In this document: piece by piece, positions 1 to 6,696 of the stretch
How positions within the stretch are numbered: the first letter of the stretch is position 1
Layout: every line of letters begins with the position of its first letter
Source: a virus
DNA length: 33,746 bases
IMG/VR virus record: IMGVR_UViG_3300005824_000021
Span: 1-33,746 of that record
Strand: one strand, 5' to 3'
The notes under the pieces: generated by a model
What the model was told of the DNA's origin: nothing
The model's database searches: none
What the model saw: only the letters and a program-made list of their open reading frames with translations
Position numbers and translations under genes: made by a program

Positions 1-1367
1 CCCAGCGTGCGGGCGATGACATCCGCGAGGACCTCGCGGTCAGAATCGCTGGTGCAATTCTGGACGATGTTGCTCAGGGCAATCTCTGTCCCGAAGGCAG
101 CCGCCACGTCGCGGTAGCCCAGCAGGTCACGCATCTGGGGAGCCCAGAGCACCTCGCCGGACTGACGCTTGGTCTCCATGTTCCGGGCGACGGTCACGAT
201 CTCCTCGTGAGCCACACCCAGCAGCAGGGCGGCGGTGTCGTAGTCGGTGAGGTACTCAGGCTTGAGCACGCACCGCGACGCCAGCGCCTCGGAGATGACA
301 GCACCCGGAACGTCCGGGTTGCCAGCGAAGACGATGTAGAAGCCGTCCTGAGCAGAGACTGCGTTGGACATGCCGCTGACCGGGTCGGTGTAGTTGAACT
401 CCTCCGGCAGGGGGAGCACACGACGACCGTCGATCAGCGAGTACAGGACCGACAGCACGCGGGGGTCGATCAGCAGCGCCTCGTCAACGAACAACGGGAC
501 GCCAGCCTGCGCGCACTTGATCGCCTTGCCGGGACGGAACTTGAAGATCCCGGTGTCGGGATCCTGCGTCACGCCACCGATCAGGTCGGCGGTCGTGGTG
601 TCCTCGGTGCCGACGATGAGCGCGTCCTCCTTGAACGTCAGCCCAGCGGAGGAGTACTCGTCCATGAAGGCAGCCTCGACCAGCGCCGACTTGCCGGTCC
701 CGGGAGGGCCAGCGAGCAGGACGAAGATGTCCCGGTCGCGAGCCTGACGCAGGAACGTCACGTCGGTCAGCCCGTTCCACCATGCGCGGGGGACGAACTT
801 GGTCTTGCCGTCCGAGAGCAGGATGCCCTCGACCTCGTCGGCGGACAGGGCTGCCACGGTGGACGGCCCCTTGAGCACGGACTCGGTCAGAGCCTCCATG
901 CCGCCATCGACCAGCGCGATGATGGGGTTCTCCAACAGCCAGCGAGCCACCTCCTTGGTGGTCTCGAAGCCACCCTTGGATCGGGGCGGGGTGCCGTCGA
1001 AGAGACGAGCCGCGCGAGTCTTGAGCGAGTTGGTATCGCCCTCGGAGTCGAGCGCCTCGTGGTCAGCATCGCTGAAGTCCAGCGTCCACACGCCGTCGAT
1101 CGTGTACGGACCAGCGCCCGTGATCTTGCGGTCGAGGTGACCGATCAGGGTGCCCGTGGCCGCGTTGATCGCGGTTGCGGTGGAGCCCGGCCAGAGGGCC
1201 GGAGGGATCTTGGCCTCCTGCCAGCGGGGCTTGGGGGTGGCCGAATCGGGCTCCGTGCGGTGCAGGATCCGGATGGTCTTGTCCGTGTCCACCCAGCCCA
1301 GAATCTGGACGGAGTTGACCTCGGACTTGATACGAACCGCGAAGAGGTTCGTGGTGCGGTTGGGCAT
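1..1367 (-). CDS. MoxR-type AAA+ ATPase (3' end outside window)
   Basis: Leftward gene whose C-terminus runs off the left edge; about 455 codons are visible. After an N-terminal region of about 220 residues without a recognised domain comes an AAA+ core: Walker A GPPGTGKS, a Walker B-like segment PLFVDEALL, a sensor-like AGNP, and a following SEALASRC segment typical of the MoxR/CbbQ/AAA_5 group. Such ATPases remodel protein complexes and usually act with a von Willebrand A-domain partner encoded next door. The start at 1367 opens a continuous frame; its Shine-Dalgarno is weak (AGG about 9 nt upstream). The ATPase assignment is firm; the cellular target is unknown. A partner gene would be expected just left of the window. 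Confidence 0.9.
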   Translation of the reverse strand, partial: MPNRTTNLFAVRIKSEVNSVQILGWVDTDKTIRILHRTEPDSATPKPRWQEAKIPPALWPGSTATAINAATGTLIGHLDRKITGAGPYTIDGVWTLDFSDADHEALDSEGDTNSLKTRAARLFDGTPPRSKGGFETTKEVARWLLENPIIALVDGGMEALTESVLKGPSTVAALSADEVEGILLSDGKTKFVPRAWWNGLTDVTFLRQARDRDIFVLLAGPPGTGKSALVEAAFMDEYSSAGLTFKEDALIVGTEDTTTADLIGGVTQDPDTGIFKFRPGKAIKCAQAGVPLFVDEALLIDPRVLSVLYSLIDGRRVLPLPEEFNYTDPVSGMSNAVSAQDGFYIVFAGNPDVPGAVISEALASRCVLKPEYLTDYDTAALLLGVAHEEIVTVARNMETKRQSGEVLWAPQMRDLLGYRDVAAAFGTEIALSNIVQNCTSDSDREVLADVIARTL

Positions 1368-1427
1368 GAGGATTGCCTTTCGTGGTGGTTGTGTACCTAT
1401 GGGGTCAGGGGGTCAGGGGCGCGGCGA

Positions 1428-1439
1428 GTTTACTGCGGG
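1428..1439. repeat. 12-bp repeat GTTTACTGCGGG, copy 1
   Basis: The same 12 bases occur at 2705-2716. Both copies lie directly downstream of the stop codon of a leftward gene (11 nt and 1 nt after the stop). The role is unknown. Read on the minus strand the element contains AGTAAAC, which could be part of a -10 element, but no matching -35 was found. Confidence 0.5.
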
Positions 1440-1450
1440 CATCTGACAAC

Positions 1451-1696
1451 TCAGAAGCACGCGCTCGCTGTGCAGTGGCTGGCGCTGTGGCCTACGGCAC
1501 CCGGGCGGATGCAGTTGAAGTGCGGCACGTCGCTGAAGTCAGCACGGTCGCAACGGGGGCAGTCCACGATGGAGAGCCGGACGATCTTGCACTTGGGGGT
1601 CGCCGTGGCGACGTACTCCTCGGCCTCCTCAGGGAGGTCGAAGGCGATGGGCAGACCGGTGTCGGTCTTGACGACGTAGACGGTGCCGTCGGTCAT
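1451..1696 (-). CDS. Small cysteine-containing protein, unknown function
   Basis: Encodes 81 residues on the minus strand. The start at 1696 is supported by GAGAGG 5 nt upstream of ATG. The N-terminal half looks like a small beta-rich domain; the C-terminal half has a CPRC pair followed by further Cys and His residues, which could bind zinc. It lies between the AAA+ ATPase gene and the 251-residue protein gene on the same strand, so the three may be co-transcribed, although an inverted repeat separates it from the upstream gene. I do not recognise a family. Confidence 0.75.
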   Translation of the reverse strand: MTDGTVYVVKTDTGLPIAFDLPEEAEEYVATATPKCKIVRLSIVDCPRCDRADFSDVPHFNCIRPGAVGHSASHCTASACF

Positions 1697-1747
1697 GGTG
1701 ATCCTCTCTGTGGTGGGCGTGGTGCAGGCGCTGAGTCGCCAGCAACC

Positions 1748-1776
1748 GCTCCCGATTCGAACTTCGAACCGGGAGC
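1748..1776. promoter_or_regulatory. Operator-like palindrome inside a 29-bp inverted repeat
   Basis: TTCGAAcTTCGAA at 1756-1768 is flanked by complementary 7-base arms GCTCCCG (1748-1754) and CGGGAGC (1770-1776), with one mismatched pair between arm and core. It lies in the gap between the leftward genes 1796-2551 and 1451-1696. It could be a protein-binding operator, or an intrinsic terminator hairpin in the transcript; there is no clear T-run. It is one of ten near-identical palindromes in the window. Confidence 0.7.
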
Positions 1777-1795
1777 AGGCGCAGGTCGAGCAGTG

Positions 1796-2551
1796 CTACT
1801 TGACCAAGGCGGCGTGCTTCTTGGCCTCCTCCAAGGTGGCGATGAGCGACTCGATGAGCAGCGAGCACGTGTCGATGTCATCGACCAGCCCGGCGTCGAG
1901 CGCACCCACGACCTTGTTGATCGGGCCGGTGGCAGCCTTGAGGAACTTGTCCGCCGACTTGGGAGCCTTCTCGGACTCCTTGACCTCCTTGAGGAGGGTG
2001 TCGAGGTGCTTGGCGTGCTGGATCAGGCGAACCAGCGCGTCGGTCTTGTCCGTGGACTCGGCGAAGATCTTCTCGACCACGGGCTTGCCGTACTCCTTCT
2101 CGTGGCCGTTGGCACGCAGGTCGGCCTTGCCCTTGGGGGCACGGACGGCGGCGATGGCCGCGTTGATCGACCGCTCACCCTCCAGCAGGCCGAGCGCGGC
2201 GGTGGTCGCTGGGCGGTAGACCCACTTGATATCGGCGGACTCGGGCAGGTCACCCGACAGGCGGTGGAACTGCGCGAGCAGGTCCAGCATGGAGCACCCG
2301 TCGTTGCCGGTGGCGTAGTGCTTGGTGCCGCTGGCCTTCTGGTCAGCCTGAAGTGCCTTGCGGACCTCGGTCTCGGTGTTGCCAGCGAGGCGGGCGGACG
2401 AGAAGGCGTCGATCATGCTGACGAACTGGTTCTCGTACCCGGCGATGGTTCCCTCAGCCGCGACGGCGGTGCCGGTGGCCTGAGCGCTGACCTCGATGAG
2501 GTTGGACAGGGTGCTGGTCTTGCTCTGGATGTCAATCTCGACGTTGCTCAT
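1796..2551 (-). CDS. 251-residue helical protein, unknown function
   Basis: A leftward gene. I place the start at 2551 because AGGAGG lies 9 nt upstream; an in-frame ATG at 2587 would add 12 residues but sits in a hairpin repeat with no ribosome-binding site. The protein appears mostly alpha-helical, rich in Ala, Lys and Glu, without transmembrane segments or motifs I recognise. It lies upstream of the AAA+ ATPase on the same strand, so it could be an accessory or substrate of that ATPase. That is position-based inference only. Confidence 0.8.
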   Translation of the reverse strand: MSNVEIDIQSKTSTLSNLIEVSAQATGTAVAAEGTIAGYENQFVSMIDAFSSARLAGNTETEVRKALQADQKASGTKHYATGNDGCSMLDLLAQFHRLSGDLPESADIKWVYRPATTAALGLLEGERSINAAIAAVRAPKGKADLRANGHEKEYGKPVVEKIFAESTDKTDALVRLIQHAKHLDTLLKEVKESEKAPKSADKFLKAATGPINKVVGALDAGLVDDIDTCSLLIESLIATLEEAKKHAALVK

Positions 2552-2585
2552 GGTGCGGTGTCCTCCTAGGACGTTGTTGGTACTC

Positions 2586-2617
2586 ATGGAACCGCTGGGC
2601 AGCGGTTTCGGGGGACG
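2586..2617 (+). repeat. 32-bp repeat ATG-N11-CAGCGGTTWCGGGGGAAG, copy A
   Basis: First of four copies (others at 4148, 4282, 4578). In every copy exactly 11 variable bases separate ATG from the conserved CAGCGGTTWCGGGGG block. This copy also forms a perfect 7-bp hairpin, AACCGCT (2590-2596) with AGCGGTT (2601-2607). It lies in the leader of the leftward gene starting at 2551. Confidence 0.75.
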
Positions 2618-2661
2618 GGCGGATTGCCCGGGACTGGGCCGGACGACCCAAGGGCGACTGA

Positions 2662-2680
2662 CGATTCGGAGTTCGAATCG
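2662..2680. promoter_or_regulatory. Operator-like palindrome (variant TTCGGAGTTCGAA)
   Basis: The core 2665-2677 differs at one position from the TTCGAA-S-TTCGAA consensus. It is embedded in CGATTCG (2662-2668) and CGAATCG (2674-2680), a 7-bp inverted repeat. It lies in the 166-bp gap between leftward genes 2718-2987 and 1796-2551, a sensible place to control the latter. Confidence 0.65.
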
Positions 2681-2704
2681 CCCGCCCCCTTGCTGCGGTC
2701 CGGC

Positions 2705-2716
2705 GTTTACTGCGGG
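2705..2716. repeat. 12-bp repeat GTTTACTGCGGG, copy 2
   Basis: Identical to 1428-1439, and here 1 nt beyond the stop of the leftward gene 2718-2987. Confidence 0.5.
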
Positions 2717-2717
2717 A

Positions 2718-2987
2718 TCACGACCACGCCATGGTGCGTGCGAAGCGGCCAGCCTCGCCCAGTGCGTAGGAGTCGAGTGCTGCCGCCACGGCAGCCTTGC
2801 GCGCGGAAGCGTAGCCGGTCAGCACGCCACCCTCGGGGATCGTGAACTTGTCACCGTCCTCGTGGGTGATGACGGCGCGCCACGTTCCCATCCGGTTGAC
2901 GACCTCGCCAGCGACCACGATGCCGTGGCCGGTGACGACATGCCATGCGTATGCCTTGTTCCCGACGGCGGAGTAGATGACCTTCAT
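2718..2987 (-). CDS. Small protein, unknown function (89 aa)
   Basis: Leftward gene starting at 2987 (GGGGAG 6-7 nt upstream). Its first codons overlap the stop of the gene 2984-3133 in an ATGA arrangement, so translation is probably coupled. The 89-residue product begins MKVIYSAVGN, looks like a small alpha/beta protein with an alanine-rich C-terminal helix, and has no motif I recognise. A longer reading from 3083 is possible but would run through the neighbouring gene. Confidence 0.75.
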   Translation of the reverse strand: MKVIYSAVGNKAYAWHVVTGHGIVVAGEVVNRMGTWRAVITHEDGDKFTIPEGGVLTGYASARKAAVAAALDSYALGEAGRFARTMAWS

Positions 2988-3133
2988 CGGATGCTCCCCA
3001 CGGGGTAGCGGAAGGTGGGGCCGGGGCGGGTCGAGAGCACGTTGCCCTCGCGGTCCGTGGTCACGACGTTGGTCACGACGCACTTGGTACCGGCGAAGAT
3101 GAACTCGTCCACGGGGACGTAGGTGTCGATCAT
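2984..3133 (-). CDS. Small protein, unknown function (49 aa)
   Basis: Leftward mini-gene with ATG at 3133 and GGAAGG 7 nt upstream. It encodes 49 residues beginning MIDTYVPVDEF, probably a small beta-sheet protein. Its stop overlaps the start of the 2718-2987 gene by four bases and its start lies 2 nt after the stop of 3136-3609, so the three form a coupled leftward unit. No family is recognised. Confidence 0.7.
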   Translation of the reverse strand: MIDTYVPVDEFIFAGTKCVVTNVVTTDREGNVLSTRPGPTFRYPVGSIR

Positions 3134-3135
3134 GG

Positions 3136-3609
3136 TCAGACCTTCCATGTGAAGCGGGCGGTGCACTTGGTGCACTGCTGGACGTAGGGCGTCCCGGAGA
3201 AGCGGAACGTGTGGTCCCCGTGCATGTCGTTCGGGGTGACGGGCTCGACCACGATGGGCCGGTCAGTCTCCGGGAAGACGATCAGGAATGTGGACAGGAA
3301 GCGGCGGAACGTCTTCGCGTGGAAGTCGTCCCCGTCCCGGTAGGTGGGGTGCTTGACCGACCCGCACCGTGCGTCGGTGTCGGCGTCGAAGATGTGGGCG
3401 AGGAAGATGCCCCACTGATCCCATGTTGCGGCGTAGCAGTCGCTGCCGTCCCAGAAGTTGGGGCGGCGGCGGGAGGAGCCTCGCAGGCTGACCTCGAAGG
3501 CACGGGCATGCGTGCGGGATCCGTGCTCCTCGCACTTGACCATGTCCACGCCCGCCGCGAGTGCGGCGCGGGTGATCGTCTCGCGGTTGCCGTCGGTGTG
3601 GATTCTCAT
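3136..3609 (-). CDS. Conserved actinophage protein, MRIHT-type (157 aa)
   Basis: First gene of the leftward block. The start at 3609 (GGGAG 7 nt upstream) gives an N-terminus MRIHTD and a central segment with EHGSRTHARAF, GSSRRRPN and YAATWDQWG. I recognise this from memory as a common hypothetical protein in actinobacterial phages, with no known function. The C-terminus holds a CTKC pair, a possible zinc-binding knuckle. An in-frame ATG at 3645 with GGAGGG only 4 nt upstream is an alternative start that would add 12 residues. Confidence 0.85.
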   Translation of the reverse strand: MRIHTDGNRETITRAALAAGVDMVKCEEHGSRTHARAFEVSLRGSSRRRPNFWDGSDCYAATWDQWGIFLAHIFDADTDARCGSVKHPTYRDGDDFHAKTFRRFLSTFLIVFPETDRPIVVEPVTPNDMHGDHTFRFSGTPYVQQCTKCTARFTWKV

Positions 3610-4147
3610 TGTGTTGCTCCCATCGTGTTGGTGACTCTCGTCCATGCACCCTCCGAAGAGGATGCACAGGTGAGAATCACCGGGCAGACGCTGGCCCCTT
3701 GGTACTGCGGCCTAGGAAGCGTCCGGCCCGATGATTCAAGCCTTGTCACCGGATCACCCGCGCTCATCCCGCCCCGCCCAGAATCGTGGCCCAGAGACCC
3801 CAAGCCCAGAGCGGGCGAACAGGGGACAGGACCACGCGGACGTGGCGATAGGAGCCACCCCACGGATGGGGCAGGATTCCGATCTATTGGTTAGGTGCTG
3901 GCAAAGCGTGCGACCAACTAGCGCAGGGTCATGTGCCACCCGGAGGGGGGACCTACTACCGCCACACGTCTCAGCCGGTCGGGCTCAGGGATGCTCAGCC
4001 GCGCACCCCGTGGGGATGCAACGCGCCTAGCCCTGACTGCCCGACCCCCGAAGGTGCCGAGAAACGCGGCGGGTTCGACCCCCCGGAGGGGAAGCGACCC
4101 AATATGAGGCGGTACTCACCGGAGCCACCCGGTGTCGCCGTACAACC

Positions 4148-4179
4148 ATGCAACCGCCATGCAGCGGTTACGGGGGAAA
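4148..4179 (+). repeat. 32-bp repeat ATG-N11-CAGCGGTTWCGGGGGAAG, copy B
   Basis: Second copy, preceded by GTACAACC. An operator-like palindrome begins four bases downstream at 4183. AACCGC and GCGGTT inside it can pair as a short hairpin. Confidence 0.75.
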
Positions 4180-4182
4180 GCG

Positions 4183-4195
4183 TTCGAACTTCGAA
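4183..4195. promoter_or_regulatory. Operator-like palindrome TTCGAAcTTCGAA
   Basis: A perfect copy of the 13-bp palindrome inside the divergent non-coding region, directly after repeat copy B. No -10-like hexamer follows at the 4-6 nt spacing seen at other copies. Confidence 0.7.
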
Positions 4196-4281
4196 ACCGG
4201 CGGGTGACTCATGGTGGGGGACTGTCATCCCACCGCACTCCGTATCCCGGTCTCTCACTCTCTCGCTCTGTGCTTACAGCC

Positions 4282-4313
4282 ATGGGGAGGCATCCCAGCG
4301 GTTTCGGGGGAAG
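4282..4313 (+). repeat. 32-bp repeat ATG-N11-CAGCGGTTWCGGGGGAAG, copy C
   Basis: Third copy, preceded by TTACAGCC. It shares CAGCGGTTTCGGGGGAAG with the set. An open frame of 64 codons starts at its ATG and ends at 4476, but its composition does not look like a typical protein of this phage. Confidence 0.75.
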
Positions 4314-4577
4314 TCCAACCGGACCTCACAAGAATCGCGGGAAGACTCCCCACGGAGTGGGCACTGCCATAGGCACAGGAGTAGAGGCATCCCCTCCCCG
4401 CTGCCCCATGCAACGCACTCACACTGTGGTGAGCACGGATGAATCAGCCAAGAGGGGGCACCTACCCCCCAACTGACCTACTCACACCCCGAATGGAGCA
4501 CCAGAGGTCTGGCGGTAGCCCCAGCCACGCGCTGCCCAGCGCCTCGCGGCGTCGTGCGTCGTGACTGCCTTACATCC

Positions 4578-4609
4578 ATGGGGCCATGCCGCAGCGGTTA
4601 CGGGGGAAG
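4578..4609 (+). repeat. 32-bp repeat ATG-N11-CAGCGGTTWCGGGGGAAG, copy D
   Basis: Fourth copy, preceded by TTACATCC like copy C. The 11-base spacer differs from every other copy while the downstream block is conserved. Confidence 0.75.
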
Positions 4610-4838
4610 CCACTTACACGGGGGGCGGCAGGGGCACCCCCCACTGAGGGCCGACCCCCCCACCCTTAGGCCGTGGGTCCCCCCACAGTCTCGCCAGACC
4701 GCAGGCATGGTCCAGCAGTGGGTCGGGGGGTCGTCGTGCTCGCCAGCGGGACGTAAGTCTCTTCGGCGGGGATCGTGCCCGCCCGGTCTCCCGGTGGCCC
4801 CAGCCCGAAGGCTCTTACTCACCCGGTGCCCCATTGGA

Positions 4839-4851
4839 TTCGGAGACCGAA
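4839..4851. promoter_or_regulatory. Diverged symmetric palindrome TTCGGAGACCGAA
   Basis: A perfect inverted repeat, ATTCGG-aga-CCGAAT (4838-4852), with the same length and outer bases as the operator-like palindromes; it differs by paired changes that keep the symmetry. It lies between two TTGGAT copies (4834 and 4864). Confidence 0.4.
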
Positions 4852-4953
4852 TGAAGGCCCGCATTGGATCTGGCCCTCAACCCTCAGGCTGCACTGGAGA
4901 CTCGTGCCTCCCGAGCCCCTCCCACGGCGCTCCCCGCCCCCTTGGCACCCGGC

Positions 4954-4983
4954 TTGTAAGCCACTAACCCACTGGAGTAGGGT
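4954..4983 (+). promoter_or_regulatory. Candidate promoter for the rightward small-gene operon
   Basis: TTGTAA (4954-4959) and TAGGGT (4978-4983) are separated by 18 bp and match the general sigma-70-type pattern moderately. It lies about 50 nt before the first rightward gene at 5033, where a promoter would be needed. Recognised by eye only. Confidence 0.35.
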
Positions 4984-5032
4984 GGGGGCTCCGCCACTCC
5001 GGGCGGTATCCCTTGGAAGGAACACCCCACCC

Positions 5033-5137
5033 ATGGAACACGAATGGCCCGACACCCAGCCCGACTCGCGCTGCGAGCGCTGCGGCCTCCGGTACAAGGA
5101 CTGGTCCGACTACAACTACCACTGCCCGCAGTCATGA
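5033..5137 (+). CDS. Zinc-knuckle micro-protein (34 aa)
   Basis: First rightward gene. It encodes 34 residues beginning MEHEWPDTQP with a CERC pair and a later Cys (NYHCPQS), a plausible single zinc-binding site. GGAAGGA lies about 10 nt before ATG, somewhat distant. Its stop overlaps the start of the next gene (ATGA at 5134-5137), which supports it being a real member of the coupled chain. Function unknown; no family recognised. Confidence 0.6.
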   Translation: MEHEWPDTQPDSRCERCGLRYKDWSDYNYHCPQS

Positions 5138-5247
5138 GCGCCGACCCGGATTCGGAGTTCGAAGAGGGCTGTCCCGACTGTGGCAGCGACACGGTGGTCT
5201 CCGACGATGACGGCGATCACTGCGCGATGTGCGGGTGGCGACCATGA
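5134..5247 (+). CDS. Zinc-ribbon micro-protein (37 aa)
   Basis: Encodes 37 residues with an acidic N-terminus, then CPDC and CAMC pairs about 15 residues apart, the classical spacing of a small zinc ribbon. Start and stop both overlap neighbouring genes by four bases (ATGA). The operator-like palindrome at 5151-5163 lies inside codons 6-10, so DNA-site and coding constraints coincide here. Probably a small DNA-, RNA- or protein-binding factor; the target is unknown. Confidence 0.65.
   Translation: MSADPDSEFEEGCPDCGSDTVVSDDDGDHCAMCGWRP
5151..5163. promoter_or_regulatory. Operator-like palindrome within a coding region (TTCGGAGTTCGAA)
   Basis: The same one-base variant as at 2665-2677. It overlaps the start region of the gene 5134-5247, encoding SEFEE. 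It could be bound by the same factor as the intergenic copies or could be coincidental. Confidence 0.5.
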
Positions 5248-5444
5248 GCCTGACCCAGAACGAGTGGATCGTGGTGTGGCTGCTCTGCACGCTGTCCCTG
5301 CTGATCGGATGGCTGTCGGGGCAGCACGAGAAGCGCGTCGATCACCAGATCGTGGACGCGGAGAGTTGGACACGGCACTGGGCCAGCGTCCAGTGGGTGA
5401 CCAGACGCCCAACGCCTGAGCCGGATGAGACGGTGCCGTCATGA
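5244..5444 (+). CDS. Small single-pass membrane protein (66 aa)
   Basis: The start overlaps the previous stop (ATGA). The 66-residue product has one hydrophobic segment at about residues 8-27 (containing WIVVWLLCTLSLLIGW), followed by a charged 40-residue tail. This fits a single-pass inner-membrane protein with no cleavable signal. In phages such proteins can be holin-like or superinfection factors, but nothing here shows which. Next start overlaps by four bases. Confidence 0.7.
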   Translation: MSLTQNEWIVVWLLCTLSLLIGWLSGQHEKRVDHQIVDAESWTRHWASVQWVTRRPTPEPDETVPS

Positions 5445-6160
5445 CCGCCGGTTCGATGGAGTTCATGAACGAGGACGACATCCGTGCCATCGAGGACGAC
5501 CTGCTCAAGCGCCTGCGGGCACAGGTGGAGGCGCTGCCGTCAGCGCAGATTGCTGCGGGCGTGTGGAACTGCGAGCCGCCCCACGATGTCGAATGGGATG
5601 GTCCTGCGGTCTTCCTCGCCGATGTCCTCGCCCTGCTGGGGGTTACCCGCGAGGAGTTCGACGCAGCCAAAGGCCCGGGACGTACTGATGAGGACGGCAA
5701 GGACGTGCTGTACCGCAGGCTCCAAGAGGCGGACGCCCTGAGGGACGAGATCTTCCGAGTCGTGGGCGAGTGCGCCGGGGCAGTGTCGATGTGCTGGGAA
5801 CCGCGCCCAACGGGCGTGTTCGACAGCACTCAGGCTGCCACCTACGTGGAGGGCGCTGTCGCGCGGCTGACCAGCGTGCAGGAAGCAGAGGAGAAGCGCG
5901 CCCGCGCCGATGAGCGACTGGACGTAGGGACGCGAGCCAACGCTGCGTTGCGTGCCAAGGACGAGCGCATCGTGGACCTGCTGGAGGCACTGGCGTTCTA
6001 CGCGGACCCCTCGACGTACCACGCCATCGCCATCATCCCCGACCCGCCGTGCGGCGAGTTCTGGGAGGACTTCTCCGAGGACCACGGCGATGCGTTCTAC
6101 AACCGACCAATGCCCGGCAAGCGGGCGCGGGACGCAATTGGAGGAGAAGCACATGAGTAG
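5441..6160 (+). CDS. Conserved phage hypothetical protein (239 aa)
   Basis: The start at 5441 overlaps the previous stop (ATGA); in-frame ATGs at 5456 and 5465 are alternatives. The protein is acidic and helical, with a probable coiled-coil stretch around residues 145-190. The C-terminal part, LLEALAFYADPSTYHA followed later by GKRARDAIGG, resembles a short C-terminal motif I associate with many phage hypothetical proteins. No catalytic site is visible. It belongs to the chain of translationally coupled early-type genes. Confidence 0.75.
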   Translation: MTAGSMEFMNEDDIRAIEDDLLKRLRAQVEALPSAQIAAGVWNCEPPHDVEWDGPAVFLADVLALLGVTREEFDAAKGPGRTDEDGKDVLYRRLQEADALRDEIFRVVGECAGAVSMCWEPRPTGVFDSTQAATYVEGAVARLTSVQEAEEKRARADERLDVGTRANAALRAKDERIVDLLEALAFYADPSTYHAIAIIPDPPCGEFWEDFSEDHGDAFYNRPMPGKRARDAIGGEAHE

Positions 6161-6416
6161 GACCATCTACAAGCACGTGTTGACGATCACTGACGAGCAG
6201 CGGATCGCCACCCATGAAGGCGCACGCCCCCTGTGCGTGGCAGACCAGCGCGGGGCGCTCACGATCTGGGTGGAGGTGGACACCGACCAGCCCAAGGTGG
6301 ATCGGGTCGTCTACATCGTCGGGACCGGGAACCTCGTGCCGGAGGCCGACCTGACCTACGTCGGCACCTATGTCGGGGAGCCGTTCGTCTGGCACGTCTA
6401 CATCGAGGCGGAGTGA
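6153..6416 (+). CDS. DUF7352-like small protein (87 aa)
   Basis: Starts within the last codons of the previous gene (8-base overlap), with GGAGGAG upstream. The 87 residues begin MSRTIYKHVLTITDEQ and contain IVGTGNLVPE and a terminal PFVWHVY, a pattern I recognise as the widespread small phage family DUF7352, predicted as a compact beta-strand protein of unknown function. Length fits the family. Confidence 0.8.
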   Translation: MSRTIYKHVLTITDEQRIATHEGARPLCVADQRGALTIWVEVDTDQPKVDRVVYIVGTGNLVPEADLTYVGTYVGEPFVWHVYIEAE

Positions 6417-6640
6417 TGAGCGACTGCTGCGAGCCGGGATGCTCCGCTGAGGTCCTGTGCGCGGTGCACGAGGAGGCGCGGAAGCACCACCGCATCGAGG
6501 TGCAGGGCGGGACGTGGGACACCTGTTGCCCGGTCTGCAAGACGCATGTGACCCCGCACTTCCTGTGCGTTCTGGACTCCGAGTACCGGGGTCCGCTTCC
6601 GGAGGGACACACCTATGAGCCCGGATACCCCAAGAACTGA
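6416..6640 (+). CDS. Cysteine-rich small protein (74 aa)
   Basis: Coupled to the previous gene by overlapping TGATG. The 74 residues have Cys clusters DCCEPGC near the N-terminus, then C and H in LCAVHEE, and a second CCPVC...H group, enough for two zinc sites. The fold is probably a small treble-clef or zinc ribbon. Role unknown. The stop at 6640 is followed by 56 nt before the next confident gene. Confidence 0.7.
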   Translation: MSDCCEPGCSAEVLCAVHEEARKHHRIEVQGGTWDTCCPVCKTHVTPHFLCVLDSEYRGPLPEGHTYEPGYPKN

Positions 6641-6696
6641 AGCGGCAGCCATCTGGGCTGCCTACCTCACAGCAGAGGTGAGCAGAGAGGAACACG

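Larger units (their letters stand above)
3610..5032. other. Divergent 1.4-kb region without a convincing gene
   Basis: This stretch separates the leftward and rightward blocks and is the longest gap in the window. The open frames in it have erratic proline, glycine and arginine composition and no motif or good ribosome-binding site. It contains three copies of the 32-bp ATG-N11-CAGCGGTT repeat, one operator palindrome (4183-4195), one symmetric variant (4839-4851), long G and C runs able to form hairpins (for example around 4454-4473 and 4620-4645), and a promoter-like element at 4954-4983. It could be a control region, a replication origin, or a source of structured RNA. Confidence 0.7.

Noticed and set aside
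3661-3780. A promoter for the leftward block, for example TTGAAT with CCTAGG on the minus strand.
   Set aside because: The -10 match is poor and no better pair was found, so it is not listed as a feature.
3845-3857. GCGATAGGAGCCA resembles the start-associated sequence of cluster K mycobacteriophages (GGGATAGGAGCCC).
   Set aside because: Only one copy was seen, and it is not next to a convincing start codon; likely coincidence.
4060-4095. A GGGTTCGACCCC-like stretch suggesting a tRNA T-arm.
   Set aside because: The T-stem has mismatches, and no matching acceptor, D-arm or anticodon arm could be found upstream.
4281-4967. Open frames beginning at repeat copies C (to 4476) and D (to 4967).
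   Set aside because: Composition is dominated by Pro, Gly, Arg and Ser without a recognisable fold; the repeats look conserved as nucleotides rather than codons, since the only variable base in the block changes Phe to Tyr.
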